Below, one piece after another: positions 48,711-56,524 of a DNA stretch of 64,000 nt. The position numbers and the translations under genes were made by a program. The stretch's first letter is position 1; every line of letters starts with the position of its first letter. Origin of the DNA: Acinetobacter seifertii (GTDB lineage Bacteria; Pseudomonadota; Gammaproteobacteria; Pseudomonadales; Moraxellaceae); NCBI RefSeq assembly GCF_000368065.1, contig NZ_KB851200.1, positions 1,853,204 to 1,917,203 of the forward strand, written 5' to 3'. The notes below the pieces were generated by a model that worked only from the letters and a program-made list of their open reading frames with translations, was not told the origin of the DNA and searched no databases.

Positions 48711-49610
48711 ATGGACAAAGATATTGCCGTCCAGTCCCTTACGGACACCATGGCCAAATTTACGGCTTATATTGGAAAACGCCTACCTAAAGATGTGAAA
48801 AGCAAGTTAATTGAACTGCGTACTTTAGAAACCAATCCATTGGCTAAATCAGTTTATGATTCGATGGAAGAAAATCAGCAAGCTGCGGATAAACTCAACC
48901 GCCCAAGCTGTCAAGACACAGGTGTCATTCAATATTTCGTTGAAGCCGGTGCTAACTTCCCTTTGCTTGGTGAACTTCAAGATATTTTGAGCGAAGCAAC
49001 TGCTGAAGCAACACGCATAGGTCCTTTACGCCACAACGCTGTCGAAACCTTTGATGAAAAAAATACGGGCACCAATACAGGTACTCAAATTCCATGGTTA
49101 GACTGGCGTATTGTGCCTGAACTCGACACTTGTACCATTGATGTCTATATGGCTGGCGGCGGTTGTACCCTACCGGGTGCGGCAAAAGTTTTAATGCCAG
49201 GTCAAGGCTACGAAGGTGTTGCTGAATTTGTGATGGACGTTATTACCGAACGCGGTGTAAATGCCTGTCCACCGTTACTGGTTGGTGTCGGCGTATCAAC
49301 TTCGGTTGAAACTGCAGCTCGTCTTTCTAAACTCGCGATTATGCGTCCAGTTGACTCAACAAGTGATAATCCACGCGCAGCCTTAATGGAACAACTGTTA
49401 GAACAAGGTCTTAATGAAATTGGTATTGGCCCTCAGGGACTCACAGGGAATAACAGTGTGATGGGAGTCAATATTGAATCTTCTGCACGCCACCCATCAA
49501 CCATTGGGGTTGCCGTAAATACAGGTTGCTGGGCACATCGCCGTGGCAAAATTAAGATTAATCCAGATATGTCGTATGAAATCTTGTCTCATGAAGGAGT
49601 TGTACTATGA
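48711..49610 (+). CDS. ttdA: L(+)-tartrate dehydratase subunit alpha
   Basis: Catalytic Fe-S subunit that, with TtdB, dehydrates L(+)-tartrate to oxaloacetate. The 299-aa sequence aligns throughout with E. coli Ttd[20 protein letters not shown] near residue 62 (first cluster Cys), [20 protein letters not shown] near residue 104, [12 protein letters not shown] near residue 183 (second Cys) and [19 protein letters not shown] near residue 264 (third Cys). All three [4Fe-4S] ligands are present. A class I fumarase is the alternative function, but the size and split subunits favour TtdAB. It overlaps ttdB by 4 nt. Confidence 0.94.
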   Translation: MDKDIAVQSLTDTMAKFTAYIGKRLPKDVKSKLIELRTLETNPLAKSVYDSMEENQQAADKLNRPSCQDTGVIQYFVEAGANFPLLGELQDILSEATAEATRIGPLRHNAVETFDEKNTGTNTGTQIPWLDWRIVPELDTCTIDVYMAGGGCTLPGAAKVLMPGQGYEGVAEFVMDVITERGVNACPPLLVGVGVSTSVETAARLSKLAIMRPVDSTSDNPRAALMEQLLEQGLNEIGIGPQGLTGNNSVMGVNIESSARHPSTIGVAVNTGCWAHRRGKIKINPDMSYEILSHEGVVL

Positions 49611-50215
49611 AAAAAATTCTGACAACGCCAATCAAAGATGAAGATCTTTTAGACCTTAAAGTCGGTGATGTCGTTTATTTGACTGGCCGTTTGGTTACTT
49701 GTCGTGACGTTGCCCATCGCAGACTGATCGAACAAGGTCGAGAACTACCAGTTAATCTTGAAGGCGGAGCGATTTTTCACGCTGGCCCTATTGTGCGCAA
49801 GAAAGGTGAAAACGACTTCGAAATGGTTTCGATTGGCCCAACAACCAGTATGCGAATGGAAAAATTCGAACGGGAATTTATCAAGCAAACAGGCGTTAAG
49901 CTTATTGTGGGTAAAGGTGGTATGGGGCCTGAAACGGCTGTTGGATGTCAGGAAAATATTGCCGTTCATGCGATTTTCCCAGGTGGGTGCGCAGTGCTTG
50001 CAGCAACTTTGGTTGAAGAGATTGAAGGTGCTGAATGGCAGGATTTAGGTATGCCAGAAACTCTTTGGATAAATCGTGTGAGAGAATTTGGCCCGCTCAT
50101 TATTTCTATCGACACTAAAGGCAATAATCTGATTCAACAAAACAAAGTTGAGTTTCAGGCCAAGAAAGCTCCAATTTTAGAAAAAATCAGCAAACAACTG
50201 AGCTTTATTAAATAA
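49607..50215 (+). CDS. ttdB: L(+)-tartrate dehydratase subunit beta
   Basis: A 202-aa small subunit corresponding to the fumarase beta swivelling domain. The start [27 protein letters not shown] is almost that of E. coli Ttd[21 protein letters not shown] is near residue 30, the [11 protein letters not shown] and [16 protein letters not shown] motifs lie near residues 55-85, and [16 protein letters not shown] near residue 100 completes the substrate pocket. The ATG overlaps the ttdA stop in ATGA fashion, giving translational coupling, and the operon ends in a strong terminator. Confidence 0.95.
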   Translation: MKKILTTPIKDEDLLDLKVGDVVYLTGRLVTCRDVAHRRLIEQGRELPVNLEGGAIFHAGPIVRKKGENDFEMVSIGPTTSMRMEKFEREFIKQTGVKLIVGKGGMGPETAVGCQENIAVHAIFPGGCAVLAATLVEEIEGAEWQDLGMPETLWINRVREFGPLIISIDTKGNNLIQQNKVEFQAKKAPILEKISKQLSFIK

Positions 50216-50225
50216 ACCACTCTTT

Positions 50226-50258
50226 AGATGAAGGGAAAGCAAAAGCACCCTTCATCTT
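50226..50258. terminator. Terminator of the ttd operon, facing the araC-type gene
   Basis: AGATGAAGGG / CCCTTCATCT stem followed by TTTTTATTTTT. It lies 10 bp past the ttdB stop and between convergent genes. Confidence 0.88.
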
Positions 50259-50260
50259 TT

Positions 50261-51274
50261 TTATTTTTGTACTAAACGCATGGCATGAGGTGTTTTTCCA
50301 TGCCATCTTTTATAAGCATGAATAAAACTGGCAGGTTCTGCATAGCCTAGCCACTCAGCAATCTGTTCAACCGAAGTTTTCGGTAATGCCAAATACTGCT
50401 CTGCTAGAACTTGCCTTACTTCTTCACGTATCTGAATAAAAGTCATTTCCTCTAATGCCAAATGACGGCGTAAAGTACGAACATTTAAATGCAATCGGTC
50501 AGCGACTATTTCCATAGAAGGCATTTCCCCTCTCACATTCATAAGTTGCTGTTGCACCAAGGTTGTAAATTTATTTTGTGATTGGCGTTTTTCTAATATT
50601 TGGCGGCACTGTTCTTCGGCTGTATATAGCACCAAATCATTTGCCATAAGTAGCTTTTGATCTACTTTTTGCGGATCCAGAATTACAAAGCTTTTAACTG
50701 AGCCAAATGCTGGTATTACGCCAAATAAATCTTGATAAGGCTGAACATCACCTTTGGGTTGAAAAGAAAAAGCCAAATACTGGCAAAAGTTATCCTGCAC
50801 CAAATCTCGTTGTACCGTAATGAGCGCAGCGGCATCTCGTTCAATAATGAATTGACGAACTGATAAGGGAATATCTTGCTCATCAATTTCAATGCGGACG
50901 CCCTGTGGCGTATCGGATACATCAAAGCGGGTAAAAGCAAAAGTTAAAGTAAAATAGGTTAAAGCCAAATCTAGTGCTTCACGAATGCTAGCACTACTCA
51001 TCAGAGCCATACCTAATGGCCCAAATGTGGTGAAATGATAGCGTGTACCTACTTCTAAGCCTAGTGTCGGTCTGTCTCCTAGTTGCTCAACCAAGTTTTG
51101 AATGAGCTGTAATTCCTGATGGCCTGTCACCACCATATTTGGGTCGAGTAATTGTTGTTGACTAAGCCCAGTCCCTTTTAAAATCGTCTGATAAGAAATA
51201 CCTGATTCCATCGCAAAATCAGCCATTAACCGAACACTATGTACACTGCGTTCAAAAGCCCATGCATACTTCAC
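50261..51274 (-). CDS. AraC-family regulator with Arabinose_bd-type N-terminus (VirS-like)
   Basis: A 337-aa regulator. Residues about 20-210 are the PF12625-type effector domain (QLIQNLVEQLGDRPTLGLEVGTRY, TTFGPLGMALMSSASIREAL). The C-terminal double HTH contains MEIVADRLHLNVRTLRRHLALEEM near residue 245 and VEQIAEWLGYAEPASFIHAYKRWHGKTP near residue 305. The start is a GTG at 51274 in a weak context. It is divergent from the flavin monooxygenase cluster at 51408, the same relation as mycobacterial virS and mymA, so it is the likely activator of that cluster. Confidence 0.9.
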   Translation of the reverse strand: MKYAWAFERSVHSVRLMADFAMESGISYQTILKGTGLSQQQLLDPNMVVTGHQELQLIQNLVEQLGDRPTLGLEVGTRYHFTTFGPLGMALMSSASIREALDLALTYFTLTFAFTRFDVSDTPQGVRIEIDEQDIPLSVRQFIIERDAAALITVQRDLVQDNFCQYLAFSFQPKGDVQPYQDLFGVIPAFGSVKSFVILDPQKVDQKLLMANDLVLYTAEEQCRQILEKRQSQNKFTTLVQQQLMNVRGEMPSMEIVADRLHLNVRTLRRHLALEEMTFIQIREEVRQVLAEQYLALPKTSVEQIAEWLGYAEPASFIHAYKRWHGKTPHAMRLVQK

Positions 51275-51288
51275 TGTATTGCTCAGAA

Positions 51289-51316
51289 TGTCCTCGAATC
51301 ACAATATTTTGTCCTC
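51289..51316. promoter_or_regulatory. Direct repeats TGTCCTC spaced 21 bp, candidate AraC-type site
   Basis: TGTCCTC occurs at 51289-51295 and 51310-51316, with flanking bases partly shared, exactly two DNA turns apart as in AraC half-sites. It sits in the 133-bp gap between the AraC-family gene and the monooxygenase, next to the former. Confidence 0.45.
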
Positions 51317-51407
51317 ATCCATCCTCTAAATCAAGTTAATAAACGTCTATTCTGCATACAGGAAATTGCGATTTTTCGCTCACTGTTTTTAAGGATTTAG
51401 AGCAGCC

Positions 51408-52895
51408 ATGTTTAATTCGTCTACTAATTCAAATAAAAATGTACGCATTGCCATTATTGGCACTGGCTTTGGTGGTCTAGGACTTGCCATTCGTCTCAAA
51501 CAAGCAGGTTTTGAACAATTTACCCTATTTGAAAAAGCTGCTGATGTAGGTGGTGTCTGGCGTGACAACACGTATCCGGGTGCTGCCTGTGATGTGCCTT
51601 CTCATCTGTATTCCTTTTCTTTTGAACAAGAACTCGGCTGGAAAAATCGCTACGGAACATCTCAAGAGATTTATCAATATTTACGCCACTGCGCGGAAAA
51701 ATATGACATTCGTCCACATGTTCAATTTAACACTGAAATAACCAGTGCCGAATTTGATGCTTTGCAAGGTGTATGGCACATTCAAAGTACTTCTGGTGAA
51801 CAGTTCGAAGCTGAATTCTTAGTGGGCGCGGTAGGCCAACTCAACCGCCCTGCCTATCCAAAACTTAAAGGTATTGAAAACTTTAAAGGTAAGGCATTTC
51901 ACTCAGCACGTTGGGATCATGACTATGACTTAACTGGCAAACGGGTTGCAGTGATCGGTACAGGTGCAAGCGCAATTCAATTTGTACCTGAAATTGCAAA
52001 ACAAGTAGCACATCTAGACGTTTATCAACGTTCAGCACCTTACGTGATTCCTAAACCTGATCGGATTTACCAGCCTTTAGAGAAAAAAGCGTTCCGTAAA
52101 CTGCCAATTTTGCAAAGTCTAGATCGTGCTTTGCAATATGGACACCATGAAATTCGCCTACTTGCTTTTACAACTTCACTCAATGAAATGCCTTTGGTGG
52201 AATATTTATTCCAGCGCCACATTCGAAAAGTTGTTAAAGATGGGAAGTTACGCCACCGTTTAATGCCAGATTATCCAATTGGTTGTAAACGTATTTTAAT
52301 CTCTAACCAGTGGTATGAAACGCTGACTCAACCTCATGTCGATGTGATTAATACTGGCATTCAAGAAATTACCGAAAATGGAATTTTAGATACGGAAGGA
52401 AATCTGCGTGAAATCGATACCATTATTTATGGGACGGGCTTTGCCGCAACGGAATTTATGGCACCAATGCAGATTACAGGCCTTGATGGTCGTACCTTAA
52501 AAGACACATGGAAAGATGGTGCAGAAGCATACCTTGGCTTAACTGTGAGTGGCTTTCCAAACTTCTTTATGCTCTATGGTCCAAATACCAATCTTGGGCA
52601 CAATTCAATTGTGTATATGATTGAAAGCCAAGTGAATTATATTTTAGATGCCATTCAAACAACCCTACAAAACAAACTTCTGTTCACGAATGTTCGTGCA
52701 GAGGTTCAACATGAGTTTAATCAAAGCATTCAAGAAAAAATGAAAAAAACGGTCTGGGCACAAGGTTGTACCAGTTGGTATCAAACTGCTGATGGCAAAA
52801 ATACCAATAACTGGCCAGGTTTTACTCTTGAATATCGACAGCGGACTCGTCGCTTCGATGTTGAAAACTATACTCAGGTGTCGGCTATTTCTTAA
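51408..52895 (+). CDS. Flavin-containing monooxygenase, class I BVMO type (MymA-like)
   Basis: A 495-aa FAD/NADPH monooxygenase, first gene of the third cluster. It has IAIIGTGFGGLGLAIRL near residue 15, GGVWRDNTYPGAACDVPSHLYS near residue 48, and the complete BVMO fingerprint FKGKAFHSARWDHDYDLTGK near residue 158, with Asp after the Trp as the consensus requires. The NADPH site is VAVIGTGASAIQFVPEI near residue 180. It is clearly related to, but diverged from, the two copies at 36 and 44 kb. The probable substrate is a ketone, aldehyde or long-chain lipid derivative. The TTTTTAAGGA box gives the start. Confidence 0.92.
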   Translation: MFNSSTNSNKNVRIAIIGTGFGGLGLAIRLKQAGFEQFTLFEKAADVGGVWRDNTYPGAACDVPSHLYSFSFEQELGWKNRYGTSQEIYQYLRHCAEKYDIRPHVQFNTEITSAEFDALQGVWHIQSTSGEQFEAEFLVGAVGQLNRPAYPKLKGIENFKGKAFHSARWDHDYDLTGKRVAVIGTGASAIQFVPEIAKQVAHLDVYQRSAPYVIPKPDRIYQPLEKKAFRKLPILQSLDRALQYGHHEIRLLAFTTSLNEMPLVEYLFQRHIRKVVKDGKLRHRLMPDYPIGCKRILISNQWYETLTQPHVDVINTGIQEITENGILDTEGNLREIDTIIYGTGFAATEFMAPMQITGLDGRTLKDTWKDGAEAYLGLTVSGFPNFFMLYGPNTNLGHNSIVYMIESQVNYILDAIQTTLQNKLLFTNVRAEVQHEFNQSIQEKMKKTVWAQGCTSWYQTADGKNTNNWPGFTLEYRQRTRRFDVENYTQVSAIS

Positions 52896-52939
52896 ACAAG
52901 CTTCACCATAGGAAATGAGAAAAATAAACGGAGAATTTT

Positions 52940-53794
52940 ATGAAGTCTTTTAAAAATAAAGTCGCAGCTGTGACAGGTGCTGGCTCTGGTATTGGACAAG
53001 CACTTGCTATAGCACTCGCAAAACAAGGTTGCCATCTGGCACTTTCTGATATTAGTGAAGCCGGGTTAGCCAAAACAGTCGAGCTATTAGCACCCTATTC
53101 TGTCAAAGTCACCACTCAAAAAGTTGATGTGGCTAAACGTGATGAGGTTGCAACTTGGGCAAAGGCAGTGGTAGATGAGCATGGCCAAGTTAACCTGATT
53201 TTTAATAATGCTGGTGTCGCAATAGGGAGTACGGCTGAAGGTGTGAGCTATGAAGATCTTGAATGGCTGATTGGTATTAATTTTTGGGGCGTGGTTTATG
53301 GCACCAAAGAGTTTTTGCCTTACTTAAAGCAAAGTGGTGATGGACATATTATTAATATTTCTAGTATGTTTGGCTTAACAGCTCAACCAACACAAAGTGC
53401 TTATAACGCCAGTAAATTTGCCGTACGTGGCTTTACAGAGTCTCTACGTCAAGAACTTGATATGCAAAATGCTGGTGTGAGCGCGACTTGTGTGCATCCG
53501 GGTGGTATTCGTACTAATATTGCCAAAGCTGCCCGCATGAATAATAGCGTCCAGTCTTTAGGAATGGATCCTTTAAAAAGTCAGGATGCTTTCGATAAAT
53601 TACTTCGCACCCCTGCTGATGATGCAGCTCAACAAATTTTAGAAGCTGTTCGTAAAGACCGTCGCCGCCTACTCATTGGAGCTGATGCGAAAGCCGTTGA
53701 TGTGATTCAACGTATTCTGCCACAGGGTTACCAAAAGATTTTTGCAACTGCGACTGCCTTGCAAACTCGCCTACTCAACAAATCAGCAAAATAA
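52940..53794 (+). CDS. Short-chain dehydrogenase/reductase (SadH-like)
   Basis: A 284-aa SDR, second gene of the cluster. TGAGSGIGQALAIAL is at residue 12, LALSDISEAGL supplies the acidic NAD-discriminating residue near 37, NNAGVAIGS is near residue 89, and the catalytic Ser-Tyr-Lys lie in INISSMFGLTAQPTQSAYNASKFAV, residues about 140-165. The start has GGAG about 6 nt upstream. It is expected to make the carbonyl substrate or to reduce a product of the monooxygenase. Its order after the BVMO matches mycobacterial mymA clusters. Confidence 0.92.
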   Translation: MKSFKNKVAAVTGAGSGIGQALAIALAKQGCHLALSDISEAGLAKTVELLAPYSVKVTTQKVDVAKRDEVATWAKAVVDEHGQVNLIFNNAGVAIGSTAEGVSYEDLEWLIGINFWGVVYGTKEFLPYLKQSGDGHIINISSMFGLTAQPTQSAYNASKFAVRGFTESLRQELDMQNAGVSATCVHPGGIRTNIAKAARMNNSVQSLGMDPLKSQDAFDKLLRTPADDAAQQILEAVRKDRRRLLIGADAKAVDVIQRILPQGYQKIFATATALQTRLLNKSAK

Positions 53795-53801
53795 AAATAG
53801 T

Positions 53802-53836
53802 GGTCAGCATACTCTTCATTTTAAGAGATGCTGACT
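53802..53836. repeat. Intercistronic hairpin in the third monooxygenase cluster
   Basis: TCAGCAT...ATGCTGA with inner CTCTT...AAGAG, no T-run. It is probably an mRNA-stabilising or partial-attenuation hairpin between the SDR and the hydrolase genes. Confidence 0.5.
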
Positions 53837-53866
53837 GACATTAAATGCTTAGTATGAGTCCTTATT

Positions 53867-54760
53867 ATGAAGCAGCTTCTTGCATGGACTATTCGTACCA
53901 CGCTACGTCCAGCTTTATCCCCTAAAACACCACTAAAGCTACAACGTTTTTGTAGCGATGCAGCCAGTGCAATTGTGCTTGGGCCACGTGGCTATAAAAC
54001 AAAAAAGCAAACAATTGCTCAAGTACCGACAGCTCATATTCAGCCCAAAACGACTCAATCAGGCCTCGGCATCTTATATTTACATGGCGGAGGCTATGTG
54101 GTGGGTAGCTCAAAAAGTCACACTAAGCTTGCTGCTCAAATCGGACATGCAGCTCAAGCACAAGTCTGGTTACCTGAATATCGCCTAGCCCCAGAGCACA
54201 CAAACTCTGATGCAATTGAAGATGTGGTTACAGTCTATAAAGCTCTACTTGCTCAAGGGCAAGACCCGAAAAAACTCGTGATCGTTGGCGATTCTGCTGG
54301 CGGAGGACTGAGTTTAAGTACTGCAATTGCGATACGAAATGCAGGGTTACCGTTACCAGCAGCATTAGTTTTACTTTCACCTTGGGTTGACTTAAGCCTC
54401 TCAGGAAGCACGATGAAAACTCATGCTGCTCAAGATGCAATGCTGTCAGAAAACTGGTTAGCTTGGTGTGCAAAAAACTATTGCGGACAAAAATCGGTAA
54501 CCGATCCAACATGTTCCCCACTCTATGCCGACTTAACTGGATTACCGCCTATTTTGATTCATGTCGGTACCGAAGAAGTCTTATTAGACGATGCAAAACG
54601 CCTTGCTGAACAAACTGAAAAATACGGTATTCCGACGAACTTGAAGGTTTATGACCGAGTCGGGCATGTTTTTCAGTTCCACGCGGGTATACTACATGAA
54701 TCTAATGACTCGATTGAGCGCATTGGGCAATTCATTGATAAACATACACAGTCAATATAA
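53867..54760 (+). CDS. Alpha/beta hydrolase, hormone-sensitive-lipase family (LipR-like)
   Basis: A 297-aa esterase. The oxyanion motif HGGGYVVGSSKSH is near residue 78. The nucleophile elbow GDSAGGGLSLS is near residue 145 (Ser). The acid residue is in HVGTEEVLLDDAKRL near residue 240 and the catalytic His in RVGHVFQFHAG near residue 270. All catalytic residues are present, and there is no signal peptide, so it acts in the cytosol. Such esterases cleave the esters or lactones made by BVMOs, and here it is third in the BVMO cluster, 72 bp after the SDR, which supports that role. Confidence 0.92.
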   Translation: MKQLLAWTIRTTLRPALSPKTPLKLQRFCSDAASAIVLGPRGYKTKKQTIAQVPTAHIQPKTTQSGLGILYLHGGGYVVGSSKSHTKLAAQIGHAAQAQVWLPEYRLAPEHTNSDAIEDVVTVYKALLAQGQDPKKLVIVGDSAGGGLSLSTAIAIRNAGLPLPAALVLLSPWVDLSLSGSTMKTHAAQDAMLSENWLAWCAKNYCGQKSVTDPTCSPLYADLTGLPPILIHVGTEEVLLDDAKRLAEQTEKYGIPTNLKVYDRVGHVFQFHAGILHESNDSIERIGQFIDKHTQSI

Positions 54761-54787
54761 AAATATCGCCAGAGAGGAGTCCTCGGC

Positions 54788-56458
54788 ATGACAACAAACA
54801 ATTATGACTATGATTACCTCATTATTGGTTCAGGCTTTGGTGGTAGTGTTTCTGCCTGCCGTCTAACCGAAAAGGGCTACTCTGTTGCTGTAATGGAAAT
54901 GGGGCGACGCTGGGAAGCTAAAGATTTTGCTAAAAATAACTGGAATACCCGCCGCTGGATTTGGCGACCGGGCATGAAACTTTTCGGTTATTTCAACATG
55001 CGTTTTTTTCGCCATGTCACGATTATTTGCGGTAATGCTGTAGGCGGCGGCTCAATCACCTATGCCAATACCTTACTTGTTCCACCTGAACATATTTGGG
55101 ATGAAGGTACATGGGCAGATGCGGCGGACTGGAAAAATGAAATGCCACAGCACTATGCTGAAGCAGAACGCATGCTTGGAGTGACTGATAATAAAATTTT
55201 CGGTCCTGCCGACCACATGCTCAAAAAAATGGGCGACGCAGTTGGTGTTGGACATACATTTAAACCGACTCGTGTTGCAACGTTTTTTCCACCCGAAGGT
55301 GAACAAGGTGGCAAGACCTACCCTGACCCGTACTTTAACGGCGAAGGTCCAGACCGTGGAACCTGTACCGCATGTGGCGGCTGTATGACCGGTTGCAAAC
55401 ACAACGCAAAAAATACCTTAGATAAAAACTATTTGTACTTTGCCGAAAAAAATGGTGCCAAGGTTTATGAAGAAACCAAAGTGGTTGATGTTAAACCACT
55501 CAATGGTAAAGCCGATGGCAGTGATGGCTATGAAGTTACGACTGAATGTTCAAACTCATGGTTTAACAAACAACGCCGTACATGGCGTGTTCGAAATGTG
55601 ATTTTTTCGGCATCGTCTTTGGGCACGCAAGAAATGCTGTTCCGTTTAAAACAGTCTGGTTCTCTGCCAAATGTTTCTGATGATTTGGGCAATCGGGTTC
55701 GTACTAATGCCGAGTCGATTTTAGGCGTTCGCTTTTTTGGTAAAGATGTCGACATGAGTAAAGGTGTTGCCATTGGTTCAAGTATTTACCTTGACCATGA
55801 CACTCACATTGAAGCGACTCGTTACCAAACTGGCTCAGATGCCATGGGTCTTATGTGTACTTATATGGCTAAAGGTAAACCAGGTTGGACGCGTATCTTC
55901 TTTTGGTTATGGGCCTTAATCTGCCATCCATTTATTTTCCTTCGCATGAGTAACCCTGTCAGTTTTGCACGTCAAACCTTAATTTTCTTGGTGATGCAAA
56001 CAGCCGATGCCTCAATTAACATGCGCTTGAAACGTAATTGGTTCTGGCCTTTTGGCAAGGTGTTATCGAGCGAAGGTAAAAAGCTGCCTGTGTATATTCC
56101 ACAGGCCAATGCTTTTACCGAAAAAGTCGCCAAAATGTTTAACGGTCACCCAATGACGACCATTACCGAAATTTTATTTAACGTGCCTTTTACAGCTCAC
56201 TGTATGGGTGGTTGTGCGATTTCTTCAAGTCCAGAGCGTGGTGTGGTAGATGGACAAAACCGTGTCTTTAACTATAAAAACTTATACGTTGTGGATGGTT
56301 CAATGTTAGGTGCCAATTTGGGCGTTAACCCAAGTCTTACCATTACAGCTCTAGCAGAACGTGCCATGTCTTATATTCCAGCTAAACACTCTTTGGATGA
56401 ACAGCAAAATCATAGAGTAGATGCAGAAACCATAGAGATCACCAAAGCTTCTGCTTAA
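54788..56458 (+). CDS. GMC-family FAD oxidoreductase (cholesterol-oxidase-like)
   Basis: A 556-aa flavoprotein. YLIIGSGFGGSVSACRLTEKG is the FAD motif at residue 10, and VGGGSITYANTL near residue 85 is the second. A Cys-rich segment TCTACGGCMTGCKHNAKNTL near residue 197 recalls ferredoxin-like insertions in ChoD-type proteins. The catalytic C-terminal GMC region has AHCMGGCAISSSPERGVVDG near residue 470 and NPSLTITALAERA near residue 520. It is the last gene of the cluster, 27 bp after the hydrolase. It probably oxidises an alcohol or sterol-like substrate; the true substrate is unknown. Confidence 0.9.
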   Translation: MTTNNYDYDYLIIGSGFGGSVSACRLTEKGYSVAVMEMGRRWEAKDFAKNNWNTRRWIWRPGMKLFGYFNMRFFRHVTIICGNAVGGGSITYANTLLVPPEHIWDEGTWADAADWKNEMPQHYAEAERMLGVTDNKIFGPADHMLKKMGDAVGVGHTFKPTRVATFFPPEGEQGGKTYPDPYFNGEGPDRGTCTACGGCMTGCKHNAKNTLDKNYLYFAEKNGAKVYEETKVVDVKPLNGKADGSDGYEVTTECSNSWFNKQRRTWRVRNVIFSASSLGTQEMLFRLKQSGSLPNVSDDLGNRVRTNAESILGVRFFGKDVDMSKGVAIGSSIYLDHDTHIEATRYQTGSDAMGLMCTYMAKGKPGWTRIFFWLWALICHPFIFLRMSNPVSFARQTLIFLVMQTADASINMRLKRNWFWPFGKVLSSEGKKLPVYIPQANAFTEKVAKMFNGHPMTTITEILFNVPFTAHCMGGCAISSSPERGVVDGQNRVFNYKNLYVVDGSMLGANLGVNPSLTITALAERAMSYIPAKHSLDEQQNHRVDAETIEITKASA

Positions 56459-56476
56459 AATAGAAATTTGTTTTAT

Positions 56477-56509
56477 AAAAAAAAGCCTATTTAAAAATAG
56501 GCTTTTTTT
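56477..56509. terminator. Bidirectional terminator between GMC and OsmC-YcaO genes
   Basis: AAAAAAGCCTATTT-AAAA-ATAGGCTTTTTTT between convergent genes. Confidence 0.9.
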
Positions 56510-56524
56510 ATTTCACTTTTTAAA

